From: Lactobacillus kimbladii
Lineage (GTDB): Bacteria > Bacillota > Bacilli > Lactobacillales > Lactobacillaceae
Length of the DNA: 64,000 bases
Direction of reading: 5' to 3'
Assembly: GCF_000970755.1 (NCBI RefSeq)
Contig: NZ_KQ034007.1
Location: 1,395,240-1,459,239 of the forward strand
Position numbers and translations under genes: made by a program. Under the pieces are notes generated by a model. That model searched no databases, was not told the origin of the DNA, and saw only the letters and a program-made list of their open reading frames with translations. Each line of letters starts with the position of its first letter. The stretch's first letter is position 1. Shown in pieces: positions 27,070-37,669 of the stretch.

Positions 27070-27116
27070 CGCTTACTAAATCGTGAAGCGTTACGAACCT
27101 GCTTAAGATCTGGTTT
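27070..27116 (-). repeat. Degenerate copy of the rpsI 3' end (att-site-like direct repeat)
   Basis: Forty-seven bases align without gaps to 28599-28645, the last codons of rpsI, with 39 identities. On the minus strand it reads KPDLKQVRNASRFSKR, close to the S9 tail [16 protein letters not shown], then runs past the lost stop. It lies in the same orientation as rpsI, 1,529 bases away, as expected of an attachment-site repeat left by an element inserted at the rpsI 3' end. Confidence 0.75.
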
Positions 27117-27428
27117 AACTATATTTCAAAAGACTTTAATATCAGGTGTCTTCTCGCTTTTCTGAAACTAGTGCTTCAATAAGTTTCAACTAACTTCAAA
27201 TGAATGATATGAGTTTCACTTCTAAAATATATGAATTGAGTTGATAAATACTAAAAGTTCACACTACTCAATAACTTACTTTGGTAAACTTTTGTAGAAT
27301 ATTCCCAATTAATTATTCCAATAGAACATAAATTAGAAAGGCACTTTTATACTCAGCTAATGTCTTTCTAATATTCAAAAGTTAAGAACAAAAAGCATAT
27401 TTTCAACAAACAATAGATTTACGCTTAC

Positions 27429-27593
27429 TTATTTTGCTTTCTTTCCCTTACGTTCTATTAAATCTGCAATTAAGGCGGGAATAATTGCAATAAAAGCAGT
27501 CCCTTTTTCTCCCCAAATTAGTATCCCGACTGCGAGTACAATTGAAACTATTGCTAAAGCAACAGCTATTTGATGATATAATTTTTTAGTCAT
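27429..27593 (-). CDS. Small membrane protein
   Basis: A 54-residue frame with AGGAG eleven bases before the ATG. Two hydrophobic stretches (residues 8-27 and 32-45) are separated by WGEKG, with a basic tail ERKGKKAK. Nothing recognisable. It sits inside the segment bracketed by the rpsI-end repeat, so it may be cargo of a lost element. The rest of 27117-27428 shows only a 9-bp inverted repeat (27332-27340 with 27364-27372). Confidence 0.6.
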   Translation of the reverse strand: MTKKLYHQIAVALAIVSIVLAVGILIWGEKGTAFIAIIPALIADLIERKGKKAK

Positions 27594-27676
27594 AATAGTT
27601 CAAACTCCTAACTACTTAAATGTGTTGGAATATACTTTTGTTGAAATTATCATTGAAACGATTGATAATACGGCAA

Positions 27677-28135
27677 TTAAGAGTCTTGGTGATGAGAAAG
27701 TGTGGCAGCAAAACTTAATTTAACAAGCATCCCTCTTGAAAAATTACTAATAGGCTTATTGGTAGGCAAATCAAACTCATCAATTAAATTGTGATAGAGT
27801 TTTTTATCCCAACATGGATAAACCTTTTCTAGCATTTTTTCAATTTGTTGAACAGAAAATGAGTTTGGAAAATAATTTTGCTCCAAAATTACACCTAAGT
27901 TAAGTTTTATCTGGCATTCATCTTTAACATAATCCAAACCAAAAATTTTTACATTGCTTATTTCACTTTTTATTTGATTTAATAGTAAATTCAAAAAAGT
28001 TGACTTACCTGACCCATTTTCACCAATTAAACCAACAATACTACCTTCATTTATTTTTAAATTGTTAATTTGTAGTTGAAAATCTGCGTACCGCTTACTT
28101 AAATTTAGCACATCTATTACTGGTTTTGTGTCCAT
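27677..28135 (-). pseudogene. Truncated ABC transporter ATP-binding gene
   Basis: The 152-codon frame has a good start (GTGAGG before ATG), Walker A GENGSGKST near residue 40, and a signature-like FSRGMLVKLS near residue 133, then ends at ATLSHHQDS. Family members continue SHHPRLLI-DEPT here. One missing base restores HPRLLIA from the DNA, after which Walker B is absent. The protein therefore lacks Walker B, D-loop and H-loop and cannot work as an ATPase. A frameshift plus deletion inside a decayed segment is the simplest reading. Confidence 0.75.
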
Positions 28136-28186
28136 ATTTATACCTCACTATGATTGCAACATCATATATCCAACCATTAAACTACT

Positions 28187-28447
28187 TCAAATTAAGTTTA
28201 TCAAAGTCAGTAGCGCATATTGCTTTTTTAGTACACTTATCTTCTTTAACTCAATGAATAATAAAGCTACTAAAATATATTTACCCAAACTCAGTAATAG
28301 TGTATATGAATTCGTTGTTGTGATAAATAAACTTGTTATTAAAGAGATATTCCCTGTTATTGAATAAAGACAACAGAGCAAGCAGAACAACATTAGATGC
28401 TTTTTCAGAGACTCTACACATAGTGACACTCTCATAATTAGTACCAA
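28187..28447 (-). pseudogene. Membrane-protein remnant
   Basis: An 86-codon frame with two or three hydrophobic segments (LLCCLYSITG, LFITTTNSYTLLLSL, YILVALLFIEL) and no ribosome site at its nominal start. It precedes the truncated ABC ATPase and may be the end of its permease. Together they look like a broken ABC exporter pair. The alternative is an intact small membrane protein. Confidence 0.4.
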
Positions 28448-28536
28448 TACTTCAAATGTCAGACTAATTGCTGTTTGTGAAATTGCCTACCGTAACCTTA
28501 AAAGTAATGGTGTAAATTTTGCTAAAAAATTATAAA

Positions 28537-28568
28537 AAAACACCTCATGGTATAAACCATGAAGTGCT
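28537..28568 (-). terminator. Terminator of rplM-rpsI
   Basis: A 10-bp stem with one mismatch (28541-28550 with 28557-28566) is followed by seven Ts on the minus strand, 27 bases after rpsI. Confidence 0.85.
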
Positions 28569-28594
28569 TTAAAACGCTGATATAATCGTACTGA

Positions 28595-28990
28595 TTAACG
28601 TTTACTAAATTGTGAAGCTTTACGAGCTTTCTTAAGACCAGGTTTCTTACGTTCAACCATTCTTGGATCACGAGTCAAGAATCCCGCTTTCTTTAAAGGA
28701 CCACGAAAATCAGGGTCAACTTCTAGAAGAGCGCGTGCAATTCCTAAACGAATAGCTCCGGCTTGCCCAGAGAAACCACCACCATTTACGTTAACCTTAA
28801 CGTCGTATTGATTTTCAGTTTCAGTCAAAGTCAATGGTTGTTTCAAATCCTTAACTAAGTTAGGAAATGGAATGTATTGATCAATATCTTTGTTATTAGC
28901 AGTAATCTTGCCGCTACCTGGTACTAAACGAACACGCGCAACAGAATTCTTGCGCCGACCGGTACCTGCATATGCAACTTGTTGTGCCAT
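28595..28990 (-). CDS. rpsI: 30S ribosomal protein S9
   Basis: A 131-residue S9 with [14 protein letters not shown] at the start and the basic C-terminal tail ending FSKR that reaches the ribosomal P site. It follows rplM by 11 bases, the universal L13-S9 pair. A degenerate copy of its 3' end lies about 1.5 kb downstream; the functional gene is intact. Confidence 0.98.
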   Translation of the reverse strand: MAQQVAYAGTGRRKNSVARVRLVPGSGKITANNKDIDQYIPFPNLVKDLKQPLTLTETENQYDVKVNVNGGGFSGQAGAIRLGIARALLEVDPDFRGPLKKAGFLTRDPRMVERKKPGLKKARKASQFSKR

Positions 28991-29001
28991 TATTTAACCT
29001 C

Positions 29002-29445
29002 CTAGATTAATTTGTTAATGTCTAATTCTTCAGGCTTTTGTGCTTCATGCTTGTGATCAGCACCAGCATAAACATGCATCTTCATAAACTCTTGATGACC
29101 GAGAGTATTTTTAGGAAGCATACCCTTAACTGACAATTCAACTAATCTAACTGGATTATTAGCCAGCAAGTCTCCAGCTGGAGTGGCTTTTATACCACCA
29201 CGGTAATCAGAGTGATGGTAATAAATCTTGTCAGTAGCTTTCTTACCCGTTAACTTTAGTTTAGCGGCATTAATAATAATGACGTTATCACCAGTGTCAA
29301 CGTTTGGTGTATATTGAGGCTTGTTCTTACCTCTTAAAATAGTTGCTACTGCAGTTGACAGACGACCTAAAGATACATCTGTTGCGTCAATAACATACCA
29401 CTTACGTTCAATTTCATTAGGTTTCGCTAATTGTGTAGTACGCAA
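29002..29445 (-). CDS. rplM: 50S ribosomal protein L13
   Basis: A 147-residue L13, complete, with the conserved [16 protein letters not shown] region and GMLPKNTLG. It starts with TTG at 29445, eight bases after GGAGG; no in-frame ATG fits. It is co-transcribed with rpsI and may be controlled by a structured leader just upstream. Confidence 0.98.
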   Translation of the reverse strand: MRTTQLAKPNEIERKWYVIDATDVSLGRLSTAVATILRGKNKPQYTPNVDTGDNVIIINAAKLKLTGKKATDKIYYHHSDYRGGIKATPAGDLLANNPVRLVELSVKGMLPKNTLGHQEFMKMHVYAGADHKHEAQKPEELDINKLI

Positions 29446-29452
29446 TTTAATT

Positions 29453-29515
29453 TCCTCCGTTTATACGTTGTTTGAAAACAATAAGATTCCGGGGCCTATC
29501 GTGGACAAACATACT
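29453..29515 (-). ncRNA. Candidate L13 leader (autoregulatory element)
   Basis: The 60 bases before the rplM ribosome site contain GTCCACGATAGGCCCCGGAA, an unusually GC-rich conserved-looking stretch in AT-rich surroundings, followed by a pairable TTGTTTTCAAACAA. Firmicutes rplM genes carry a short L13-binding leader here (known); the assignment is from memory of its GGCCCCGG core. Confidence 0.5.
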
Positions 29516-29551
29516 TAAATATAATAAGTCTTTTTAATTAAAAAGTCAATA

Positions 29552-30340
29552 TTAATCCCTATCAAGCCTGTACTTTTCCGGTATATTTTCATAAAAAACA
29601 TGATACAAAAATAGTCCACTTGCTGGAGCAGTTTCTCTCACCTGTTCTCGATCCTTAGCAGATATTACCCGGGGAATATCATTTACAGGACGTTTACCTC
29701 TGCCAATCTCTAATAACATAGCTACTAAAATACGAACCATGTTATAAAGAAATCCTGAACAAATAAAATCAAAGATAATTTCATTAGATTGCTCATTTTT
29801 AGCAACATTTACGTAATACATAGTACGTACCTTATTCCTTATTTGGCCTCCACTAGCCGCAAAACTAGTGAAATCATGAGTACCCAACAAATCAGTAGCT
29901 GCTTTTTTCATTTTTTCAATATTAACTGGATACGGATAATGTCCTGTATAGAAACGTTTAAAGGGGTCAACAAATCTGTCTAAACTAATACGATAGCGAT
30001 ACCACTTACCTTTTGCACTATATCTAACATGAAATTTTTCATCAACTACTTCGCATTTTTTAAATATAATATCTAATGGCATTATTGAATTCAGTGCACA
30101 AATCATTCTTTCAGGTGAAATTTGTTTACCTGGATAATCAAAATGAATTACCTGACCTAGTGCATGGACACCAGCATCTGTGCGTCCTGAGCCTTCGACA
30201 ATCACAGCTTTGCCTTTTGTCATTTTAGATAATGCGGTTTCAATTGTACCTTGCACAGTTCTTTGATGTGGCTGGTACTGAAAGCCATGAAATAGGTGTC
30301 CGTCATAAGCGACCGTCATTTTATATCTTGTTGTCATCAT
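29552..30340 (-). CDS. truA: tRNA pseudouridine(38-40) synthase
   Basis: TruA makes pseudouridine at positions 38-40 of tRNA anticodon arms. The 262-residue protein has the catalytic Asp in [10 protein letters not shown] near residue 54, the start pattern [16 protein letters not shown] and the [12 protein letters not shown] motif. It overlaps ecfT upstream by four bases (ATGA), which places it at the end of the ECF operon, as in many Firmicutes. Confidence 0.97.
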   Translation of the reverse strand: MMTTRYKMTVAYDGHLFHGFQYQPHQRTVQGTIETALSKMTKGKAVIVEGSGRTDAGVHALGQVIHFDYPGKQISPERMICALNSIMPLDIIFKKCEVVDEKFHVRYSAKGKWYRYRISLDRFVDPFKRFYTGHYPYPVNIEKMKKAATDLLGTHDFTSFAASGGQIRNKVRTMYYVNVAKNEQSNEIIFDFICSGFLYNMVRILVAMLLEIGRGKRPVNDIPRVISAKDREQVRETAPASGLFLYHVFYENIPEKYRLDRD

Positions 30341-31134
30341 TGTGTCCTAAATAATAATAGAAGTCCTAACAATAAAATAAAATATCCCAAATTTAAAAGA
30401 TCTACTTTAGACCATTTTAAAACTCTAAATTTTGTTCTCCCCTTGTCACCGCGATATCCGCGAGACTCCATTGCAGTTGACAAATCAATTGCTGTTTCCA
30501 GAGAATTAATAAATAGCGGTACTAAAAGTGGTGTGATGGCCTTTGCTCTAGTAATTAATCCACCGTTATTAAAATCTGCACCACGTGAACGTTGCGCATT
30601 CATTATTTTAAAAGTTTCATCAAATAGAGTGGGCACAAAGCGTAGTGCTATAGACATTACCAGTGCAATTTTATCCACGGGAACACGAATTATTTTTAAC
30701 GGTTTTAATAGCCATTCGATAGCATCAGCAATTTCAAGCGGCTTAGTTGTAACAGTCATTACTGTAGAGATTAAAATAATTACAGTGAAACGAATAAATA
30801 TAAAAATTGCGTTAGTGATCCCGTAACTTGACAAGGCAAAGATCGTCCAACGCCAGTATACTGTTCCTCCTACAGTAAAAAATAATTGTAAAAAAGAGGT
30901 AAACAAAATCAACCAAATTAATGGCTTTACTCCATCCCAGAAGATTTTGGGCTTTAGCTTTGTAGCAGCAACTGCGGCTAAACTAAAAATAGTCACTATA
31001 ATATATGAAATTGGATTATTAGCCAAAAAGACAAACAAAATAAAAAGAATTGTTGCAAGTAATTTCCCTCGAGGATCCATTCTATAGACTATTGAATCTC
31101 CAGCTACATAACGACCAATTAAGATTTTACTCAC
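30337..31134 (-). CDS. ecfT: ECF transporter transmembrane subunit EcfT
   Basis: A 265-residue membrane subunit linking the two EcfA ATPases to exchangeable vitamin-binding S-components. It has about five hydrophobic helices and the coupling motifs with Ala-Arg-Gly pattern: [10 protein letters not shown] and AMESRGYRG. It is four bases downstream of ecfA2. Several S-components elsewhere, possibly including the one at 51165, would share this core. Confidence 0.97.
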   Translation of the reverse strand: MSKILIGRYVAGDSIVYRMDPRGKLLATILFILFVFLANNPISYIIVTIFSLAAVAATKLKPKIFWDGVKPLIWLILFTSFLQLFFTVGGTVYWRWTIFALSSYGITNAIFIFIRFTVIILISTVMTVTTKPLEIADAIEWLLKPLKIIRVPVDKIALVMSIALRFVPTLFDETFKIMNAQRSRGADFNNGGLITRAKAITPLLVPLFINSLETAIDLSTAMESRGYRGDKGRTKFRVLKWSKVDLLNLGYFILLLGLLLLFRTQ

Positions 31135-31138
31135 ACAA

Positions 31139-31984
31139 TCACCTCTTTATATTATTTTCTATTTCTTTAACTAAATTATTAATGGTTAATGGCATTTCGG
31201 TAAATTTATAGTTAGTTAATTTGCCTGAAAATAGAGAAGCTTTGGGTTCTTCTAGATGATGCTCTTGCAACCACTTACGATCTTTAAAAATTTCTGTCGG
31301 TTTGTCTTGTTTAATTAGTTTACCTTGTTCCAAAACTAAAACATTGTCGGCATACTTGGCTACATCGTCCATATTATGTGTAACTAATATTACTGTGTGT
31401 CCTTGTTTTTGATAATCAGAAAATAGTGCCATCATTTGTTTACGCGCTTCCGGGTCAAGTCCGGCCGCTGGTTCATCCAAACAAAGAATATCTGGTTCAT
31501 ACGCCATTACTCCAGCTATTGCTACTCTTCTCATTTGTCCACCAGAAAGTTCAAATGGTGACCTTTTGCCAATTTCTTCAGATAAGCCAACTTTTTTTAG
31601 CCAATATTTAGCACTTTCAAGAGCTTTTTCATTGTCATAACCAAAATTTTTAGGACCAAAGGCAATGTCATCTAAAACTGTATTTTCAAACAATTGCGTT
31701 TCAGGAAACTGAAAAACCAAACTTACATGTCTTCTTAAATCTTTTAAATTTTTATTTGTAGTTTCTGGCGTTATAGTTGTACCAGCTATTTCTATTTTTC
31801 CTGTTGTAGGTTTAATAAGAGCATTAAAATGCTGCATAAGAGTCGATTTCCCACTACCCGTATGTCCAATTATTGCATTAAAAGACCCATCTTTTAACTC
31901 AAAAGAAACATTATCTAACCCCTTTTTTGCAAGTGGAGTTTCGGGAGAATAAATATAGCTTACATTTTTGAATTTAATTGACAT
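31139..31984 (-). CDS. ecfA2: ECF transporter ATP-binding protein EcfA2
   Basis: A 281-residue ATPase: Walker [10 protein letters not shown] near residue 40, Q-loop [10 protein letters not shown], signature [13 protein letters not shown] and Walker [13 protein letters not shown]. The FPE variant of the Q-loop and its order after ecfA1 identify it as EcfA2. Its start overlaps the end of ecfA1 by 25 bases. Confidence 0.97.
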   Translation of the reverse strand: MSIKFKNVSYIYSPETPLAKKGLDNVSFELKDGSFNAIIGHTGSGKSTLMQHFNALIKPTTGKIEIAGTTITPETTNKNLKDLRRHVSLVFQFPETQLFENTVLDDIAFGPKNFGYDNEKALESAKYWLKKVGLSEEIGKRSPFELSGGQMRRVAIAGVMAYEPDILCLDEPAAGLDPEARKQMMALFSDYQKQGHTVILVTHNMDDVAKYADNVLVLEQGKLIKQDKPTEIFKDRKWLQEHHLEEPKASLFSGKLTNYKFTEMPLTINNLVKEIENNIKR

Positions 31985-32811
31985 AGATAATTGATCAACT
32001 CTTTTTCTGAATCTAAGTTATCAGGTAATTTTATTGCATTTTGCTGCAATTTTTCTTTAATTTGCTCAAAAAACGGTACATCTAGACCTATGTTTTTAAG
32101 AAGGCTAACTTGACTAAAAACAGTTTTAGTACTTCCTTGTGTAATTAATTTACCATCATTCATTACTAAAACTTGATCAGCCATATTAGCTTCATCAATG
32201 TCATGAGTAATGGAAATTACCGTCAAGTCATACTTTTCTTTCATATTCTTAACAATTGAGAGTATTTGATTTCTTCCCTCAGGATCAAGCATTGAAGTAG
32301 CTTCGTCTAACACAATAATTTTAGGCTTAATAGCTAATATACCAGCAATAGCCACTCTTTGTTTTTGACCACCCGATAAATTTGCAGGCTCTGCATTTGT
32401 GTATTCGCTCATGCCCACAGCTTTAATCGCTTCCGGAACTATTTTAACCATTTCTGAATGAGGAATGCCACGATTTTCTAAGCCAAATGCAACATCGTCA
32501 GCCACTGTTGTTCCCACGAACTGATTATCAGGATTTTGAAAGACAATGCCTACTCTATTGCGAACTTCCCAAACTGTATCATCCGTTAGTTTTATTCCAT
32601 CTACTTCAATTGAAGGATTACCATTTTCATCTGGTACTAGCAAACCATTAATTAAGCGGATAATCGTAGATTTTCCACTACCATTATGACCAATAATTGA
32701 AGTCCATGAACCCCTTTTTACATTGAAACTAATGTTATCTATAGCGGGAGCGTCTGACTCTGGATAGGAAAAACTTACATTTTTTATTTTAATAATATTA
32801 TCGGTTGCCAT
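31960..32811 (-). CDS. ecfA1: ECF transporter ATP-binding protein EcfA1
   Basis: A 283-residue ATPase: Walker [11 protein letters not shown]-loop [11 protein letters not shown], signature [13 protein letters not shown] and Walker [13 protein letters not shown]. It heads the ecfA1-ecfA2-ecfT-truA operon and forms an asymmetric ATPase dimer with EcfA2 to import vitamins. GGTGAGAG precedes the ATG. The 308-base gap to rplQ suggests a separate transcript. Confidence 0.97.
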   Translation of the reverse strand: MATDNIIKIKNVSFSYPESDAPAIDNISFNVKRGSWTSIIGHNGSGKSTIIRLINGLLVPDENGNPSIEVDGIKLTDDTVWEVRNRVGIVFQNPDNQFVGTTVADDVAFGLENRGIPHSEMVKIVPEAIKAVGMSEYTNAEPANLSGGQKQRVAIAGILAIKPKIIVLDEATSMLDPEGRNQILSIVKNMKEKYDLTVISITHDIDEANMADQVLVMNDGKLITQGSTKTVFSQVSLLKNIGLDVPFFEQIKEKLQQNAIKLPDNLDSEKELINYLCQLNSKM

Positions 32812-32998
32812 ACTCTCACCGTCCTAAAAGTCTGATTCAATTGTACCAAAAAAAGCAACAATTCTGAATACTGATTGAAACCTTTATAGATCAAAATTAT
32901 CATTTATATTACCTAATAAGACTTAATTCGTTCTGAATTCATTTTAAAAAATTATCTTACTTTTTTGGTGCTTAAACAAAATAAAAAGAGCAAAAAAA

Positions 32999-33017
32999 AT
33001 CACCCATGAGGAGGGAT
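32999..33017 (-). terminator. Weak terminator-like hairpin after rplQ
   Basis: On the minus strand an imperfect G/C-containing hairpin is followed by eight Ts. Nearer the gene a perfect 16-base palindrome (33089-33104, CTTAATAGCTATTAAG) lies just past the stop without a T run. The rest of 32812-33119 shows no gene. Confidence 0.5.
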
Positions 33018-33119
33018 AATATAATTATCTAAGCTAGACTAAACTTTCGTCATCATCTTAACGCTTATTCTCACTCTCACGGATAATTCTTAATAGCTAT
33101 TAAGTTTGGATTATTTGAA

Positions 33120-33503
33120 TTAAACTAATTCTAAAATAACCATTGGAGCTGCATCACCCTTACGAGCTGTAGCAAGCTTCATAATTCTGGTGTATCCACC
33201 ATTTCTATCTTTGTAACGAGGTGCAATATCGCTAAAAAGCTTTTGCAAAGCTGATTTAACAACTACTGCATCCTTTTCTTCATGAATATCAGCAACTTCA
33301 TCTCGAACAAAAGCAGCTACTCTTCTTCTTGCAGCCAAATCTCCGCGTTTGCCTAAAGTAATCATCCTTTCGGCGGTTTTGCGAACTTCTTTAGCACGAG
33401 CTTCGGTAGTAGTGATGCGTTCCTTCATGATTAATTGAGTAGTCATTTCTCTCAGCATTGCTTTTCTATGTGCACTGTCGCGTCCCAATTTACGGTATGC
33501 CAT
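33120..33503 (-). CDS. rplQ: 50S ribosomal protein L17
   Basis: A 127-residue L17, beginning [18 protein letters not shown], last gene of the alpha operon behind rpoA. GGAGG precedes the ATG. Length and sequence are typical of the bacterial form. Confidence 0.98.
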   Translation of the reverse strand: MAYRKLGRDSAHRKAMLREMTTQLIMKERITTTEARAKEVRKTAERMITLGKRGDLAARRRVAAFVRDEVADIHEEKDAVVVKSALQKLFSDIAPRYKDRNGGYTRIMKLATARKGDAAPMVILELV

Positions 33504-33528
33504 CAGTTTACCTCCTTTATTTCTTTGA

Positions 33529-34467
33529 TTAATCTTCTTGACGTAATGATAGTCCCAAGTCAGCTAATTTATTTTTAACTTCTTCCAACGATTTACGTCC
33601 TAAATTACGTACACGCATCATATCTGCTTCTGTTTTATCAGTCAGTTCTTGCAGCGTATTAATACCGGCACGCTTAAGACAATTGTATGAACGAACAGAA
33701 AGATCAAGCTCTTCAATTGTCATTTCAAGCTTCTTTTCAGCTGTATCGTCCTCTTTTTCAACCATTACATCATTGAATTTAGTATTTGCATCAGCAGTTT
33801 CAAACACTTTAAAGTGTGCAACTAATATTTTGGCTGCGAAACTGAGGGCATCGTTAGGCTTGATTGAACCATCTGTCCAAATCTCTAAAGTGAGCTTGTC
33901 AAAATCGTCTCTTTTACCAACACGAGTTGATTCAACTTGATAATTAACCTTTTTTATTGGAGAAAATAAAGAATCAACCGGAATAACCCCAATTGGCATA
34001 TCCTCACTCTTATTATCACTTGCTGCAACATAGCCACGACCATTTTTAACAGCAATTTGCATATGCAAGTGACCACCGTCAGCAATAGTACAAATATATT
34101 GATCAGGATTTAGGATTTGAATGTCTGCGTCAGCTTTAAGATCATCGGCGGTTACAGTAGCCGGACCCTCTACGTCAATTTCAATAATCTTTTGTTCATC
34201 TGAAAAAGACTTTAATTCAAGTTTCTTAAGGTTCAGGATTATCTTAGCGACATCTTCTCTTACGCCTGGAACGGTTGAGAATTCGTGTAAGACATCATCT
34301 ATTTGAACGTAAACAAGTCCTGTACCTGGGATAGATGTCAGTAAAACTCTACGTAATGAGTTACCTAAAGTAGTACCAAAGCCTCGTTCAAGTGGTTCAA
34401 TAACAAATTTACCATAAGACTTCTCTTGGTCTACTACGGTAATATTTGGTTTTTCAAATTCAATCAT
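33529..34467 (-). CDS. rpoA: RNA polymerase subunit alpha
   Basis: A 312-residue alpha subunit with the N-terminal assembly domain ([18 protein letters not shown]) and the C-terminal DNA- and regulator-binding domain ([27 protein letters not shown]). The open frame reaches 34491, but AAAGGGG precedes the ATG at 34467, giving the normal MIEFEKP start. Confidence 0.98.
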   Translation of the reverse strand: MIEFEKPNITVVDQEKSYGKFVIEPLERGFGTTLGNSLRRVLLTSIPGTGLVYVQIDDVLHEFSTVPGVREDVAKIILNLKKLELKSFSDEQKIIEIDVEGPATVTADDLKADADIQILNPDQYICTIADGGHLHMQIAVKNGRGYVAASDNKSEDMPIGVIPVDSLFSPIKKVNYQVESTRVGKRDDFDKLTLEIWTDGSIKPNDALSFAAKILVAHFKVFETADANTKFNDVMVEKEDDTAEKKLEMTIEELDLSVRSYNCLKRAGINTLQELTDKTEADMMRVRNLGRKSLEEVKNKLADLGLSLRQED

Positions 34468-34512
34468 TACTAGGCCCCTTTCAAAACGCAATGTCCTTCA
34501 TTAAGAACAAAA

Positions 34513-34896
34513 TTAAACACGACGACGTTTTGGTGGTCTAGAACCATTATGAGGAACTGGTGTAACATCGCGAATAGCGGTGATTTCAAGTCCAGTCGCT
34601 TGTAGTGATCTTATAGCAGATTCACGACCAGCACCAGGACCTTTAACAGAAACTTCTACATGTTTCATGCCTTGATCCATTGCGCTCTTAGCTGCTGCTT
34701 CGGCCGCCATTTGTGCAGCAAATGGTGTAGACTTACGACTACCTTTAAAGCCTAATGCCCCAGCTGAAGACCAAGCAATCGCGTTGCCTTGAACGTCAGT
34801 AATCATGACTAAAGTATTGTTAAACGTAGAATGAATATGAGCAACGCCTTTTTCAACGTGCTTCTTCACACGACGTTTACGTGCTGTTTTAGGCAT
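34513..34896 (-). CDS. rpsK: 30S ribosomal protein S11
   Basis: A 127-residue S11 with [14 protein letters not shown] and the C-terminal [22 protein letters not shown] precedes the ATG at 34896; a TTG one codon earlier is not needed. It lies 45 bases before rpoA in the alpha operon. Confidence 0.98.
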   Translation of the reverse strand: MPKTARKRRVKKHVEKGVAHIHSTFNNTLVMITDVQGNAIAWSSAGALGFKGSRKSTPFAAQMAAEAAAKSAMDQGMKHVEVSVKGPGAGRESAIRSLQATGLEITAIRDVTPVPHNGSRPPKRRRV

Positions 34897-34917
34897 CAAT
34901 AAACCTCCTTAAAATTT

Positions 34918-35268
34918 CTATTTATTTTTCTTACTACCCTTGCGTGTACGGGCATTATTCTTGGTATTTTGACCGCGAACCGGAAGTCCTCTACGGTGAC
35001 GAATACCACGGTAAGAACCAATATCAATTAACCGCTTAATGTTCATACTTACTTCTCTACGTAAGTCACCTTCAACACGGTATTTATCAACTTCTGCACG
35101 AAGCTTCTCTTGGTCATCTGGAGTCAAATCTTTTGAACGTATGTCTTCAGAAACACCAGCATCCGCACAAATTTTTTGTGCTGTTGGTTCACCAATTCCG
35201 TAAATATATGTTAATGCAACAACTATTCTTTTATCTCTTGGTAAGTCAACACCAGCAATACGTGCCAT
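34918..35268 (-). CDS. rpsM: 30S ribosomal protein S13
   Basis: A 116-residue S13 ([14 protein letters not shown] start), ending in the basic tail that contacts P-site tRNA. The frame opens three codons earlier, but AGGAGG lies eight bases before the ATG at 35268. It is followed closely by rpsK. Confidence 0.98.
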   Translation of the reverse strand: MARIAGVDLPRDKRIVVALTYIYGIGEPTAQKICADAGVSEDIRSKDLTPDDQEKLRAEVDKYRVEGDLRREVSMNIKRLIDIGSYRGIRHRRGLPVRGQNTKNNARTRKGSKKNK

Positions 35269-35288
35269 AAATTGCACCTCCTATTATT

Positions 35289-35405
35289 TTAACCTTGACG
35301 TTGCTTGTGCTTTGGATTTGCAGAGCAAATAACCATTACACGACCATTTCTTTTAATTATCTTACAATGTTCACACATTGGTTTAACAGATGGTCTAACC
35401 TTCAT
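35289..35405 (-). CDS. rpmJ: 50S ribosomal protein L36
   Basis: A 38-residue L36 with the zinc-binding form: CEHC, then a Cys (VICSAN) and His in NPKHKQRQ, the C-positive paralogue. GGAGGG precedes the ATG. It lies between infA and rpsM as in most bacteria. Confidence 0.97.
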   Translation of the reverse strand: MKVRPSVKPMCEHCKIIKRNGRVMVICSANPKHKQRQG

Positions 35406-35419
35406 GTTTCCCTCCGTTA

Positions 35420-35641
35420 TTACTTTATAAATCGATAAGTTATTCTACCTTTAGTCAAATCATAAGGAGAAAGTTCCACAGTAACACGGTCTCCAGGTAA
35501 AATGCGAATATAGTGCATCCTAATCTTACCGGAAACATGTGCTAAAATCACAGCTCCATTTTCCAATTCAACTTTAAACATAGCATTAGGTAGGGTATCA
35601 ACAACCTTACCCTTTACTTCTATGACATCATCTTTTGCCAA
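35420..35641 (-). CDS. infA: Translation initiation factor IF-1
   Basis: A 73-residue S1/OB-fold factor ([14 protein letters not shown] start, GRITYRFI end) that binds the 30S A site during initiation. It uses a TTG start at 35641 after GGAGGAA; there is no suitable ATG. Confidence 0.97.
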   Translation of the reverse strand: MAKDDVIEVKGKVVDTLPNAMFKVELENGAVILAHVSGKIRMHYIRILPGDRVTVELSPYDLTKGRITYRFIK

Positions 35642-35706
35642 AGCCGTTCCTCCGCATTTAAACAGTCATACTTTGAAATTATAACACGGAAAAGTAAATA
35701 TACAAA

Positions 35707-36363
35707 TTATTGCTTTTTACTTAAAACCGCATCAACATTCTTAAACACTTCTTCAGGTGTCTGTTCACCATCTACAACAGTTAACAAACCTTTTTTCTGG
35801 TAAAAGTCTTTCAGCGGTGCATTCATCTTTTCATTTACTTTTAAACGATTTTGTACTACTTCAGGTTTGTCATCTTCACGTTGGTAAAAGTCATGGCTAC
35901 CACAACGATCACAAGTTTCCTTAACTTTAGGCATTTTCGTAATCTTGTTATATGTTGCACCGCACTTTTTACACATAAAGCGTGCTGATAAACGTCTTAT
36001 CAAAGTTTCTTCTTTGACTTCAAGTGAAATTACATTTGTTAGTTGCTTATTCATGCGCTTAGCAATATCTTCGAAAAGCTCTGCTTGAACAATTGTCCTC
36101 GGGAAGCCGTCTAAGATATAGCCTTCATTAATGTCTGGTTGACCTAAGCGCTCTTCAACTAATTTTGCAGTAACTTCATCTGGTACCAAATCACCTTTAT
36201 CAATGTAACTTTTAGCTTCAAGACCAACTTTAGTCTCATTAGCCATTGCTTCTCTAAACATATCCCCAGTTGAAATATGAGTTAGATGATATTTATCGAC
36301 AATTTGTTCTGATACCGTACCTTTGCCAGCACCAGGCAACCCTAAAAGAAATATATTAATCAT
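35707..36363 (-). CDS. adk: Adenylate kinase
   Basis: A 218-residue long-form kinase converting AMP and ATP to two ADP. It has the P-loop GLPGAGKGT at residues 7-15, AMP-binding DGFPRT, and a LID domain with a four-cysteine zinc site (CKKC near 130 and CDRC near 150), typical of Gram-positive Adk. It is 10 bases downstream of secY. Confidence 0.98.
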   Translation of the reverse strand: MINIFLLGLPGAGKGTVSEQIVDKYHLTHISTGDMFREAMANETKVGLEAKSYIDKGDLVPDEVTAKLVEERLGQPDINEGYILDGFPRTIVQAELFEDIAKRMNKQLTNVISLEVKEETLIRRLSARFMCKKCGATYNKITKMPKVKETCDRCGSHDFYQREDDKPEVVQNRLKVNEKMNAPLKDFYQKKGLLTVVDGEQTPEEVFKNVDAVLSKKQ

Positions 36364-36373
36364 TTATCCATTC

Positions 36374-37669
36374 CTATCTGATGAATCCAACGTACTCTCT
36401 CTTCATTAACAATCCGTTAATTTGACGAGATAGTTCCAAGACAACACCAATAACAATTAAAAGGCTAGTACCGCCTAATCCAATTGAACTTGGTAAATCC
36501 CAAAAATTAGTAGCAAGCTGTGGCAATAATGCTACCAGACCTAAAAATACAGATCCTACAGTTGATAACCTAATTAGTACCTTTGATACATAATCCTGTG
36601 TATCTTTACCGGGCCAAACACTCGGAATGTACGCACCTTGTTTTTGTAAATTCTTAGCCAGCTTCTCAGGATTAACCTGAACAAAAGCGTAAAAGAATGT
36701 AAACAAGATAATTAAAACAGTGTAGATTATGACTCCAGGGGTAGTTTGCATACTAAATATGTTGGTCATTATTTTATACCATTGTTGATCGCCTTGAGAC
36801 TTCTGAAAGGCCATCAAAATTGTTGCTGGTGTAATAATGAATGAACTAGCAAATATGACTGGAATAACTCCAGAAACATTAACCTTTAATGGCAAAAAAC
36901 TTTCAGAGCCACTAATAGTTGCTCGTCTTGTGTATTGTATTGGAATTCGACGATCTGCCTGTTCTACCCATGTAACTAATTGGGTTACGATAAGTATTGC
37001 AATGATAATCGCGATGAAGAACAAAATCCCTTGCCAACGATCACTAGCGTTATTATTGATAACGCCATCTTTATAAAGTTGCCAAAGGCCACGAGGTAGC
37101 CGAGCTATAATACCAGCAAAAATAATTACTGAAACTCCATTACCTAAACCTTTATCAGTAATTTCATCACCAAGCCAAGTTAAAAGCATCGTTCCAGCCG
37201 TCATAATTATTGCAATTTCGCCATAAGACTGCCAATTTTGTGACTTAACTAGGCCCATTTGTGTTAATGCATTGAAACCAAGCGTAATTCCTATACTTTG
37301 AATAAATGCCACAAACAAAGCAAGCCAACGAGTTACATTATTAGTCTTTCGTCGTCCAACTTCACCTTGTTTGCCCCACTCTACTAGTGTTGGAACAATA
37401 TCCATCTGTAACAGCTGAATAACAATTTGTGCAGTTATATAAGGGGAAACACCTAATGAGAAAATTGAATAATTATCTAGTCCCCCACCAGAAACTGTAT
37501 CCAGCATCGGAACTAAACCAGTTTGTGCAACTTGAGTAATCGCTTTTGCGTTGACACCTGGAACAGTAATATTCGCTCCAATTCGGTATATCAAAAGAAT
37601 AAAGAGTGTAAAATAAATTTTATTTCTTATTTCTTTATCCTTAAAGGCGTTCTTCAAGGTCGAAAACAT
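36374..37669 (-). CDS. secY: Preprotein translocase subunit SecY
   Basis: A 431-residue channel protein with ten membrane segments, the conserved N-terminal IYRIGANITVPGV and the cytosolic C5 loop. It is the pore of the Sec system in the cytoplasmic membrane. Its ATG overlaps the rplO stop by one base (TAATG), so translation is coupled in the spc operon. Confidence 0.98.
   Translation of the reverse strand: MFSTLKNAFKDKEIRNKIYFTLFILLIYRIGANITVPGVNAKAITQVAQTGLVPMLDTVSGGGLDNYSIFSLGVSPYITAQIVIQLLQMDIVPTLVEWGKQGEVGRRKTNNVTRWLALFVAFIQSIGITLGFNALTQMGLVKSQNWQSYGEIAIIMTAGTMLLTWLGDEITDKGLGNGVSVIIFAGIIARLPRGLWQLYKDGVINNNASDRWQGILFFIAIIIAILIVTQLVTWVEQADRRIPIQYTRRATISGSESFLPLKVNVSGVIPVIFASSFIITPATILMAFQKSQGDQQWYKIMTNIFSMQTTPGVIIYTVLIILFTFFYAFVQVNPEKLAKNLQKQGAYIPSVWPGKDTQDYVSKVLIRLSTVGSVFLGLVALLPQLATNFWDLPSSIGLGGTSLLIVIGVVLELSRQINGLLMKREYVGFIR

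Noticed and set aside
32999-33104. The 16-base palindrome after rplQ as an operator
   Set aside because: It is AT-rich, lies downstream of the operon end, and no promoter is close by; a mRNA 3'-end hairpin is more likely.
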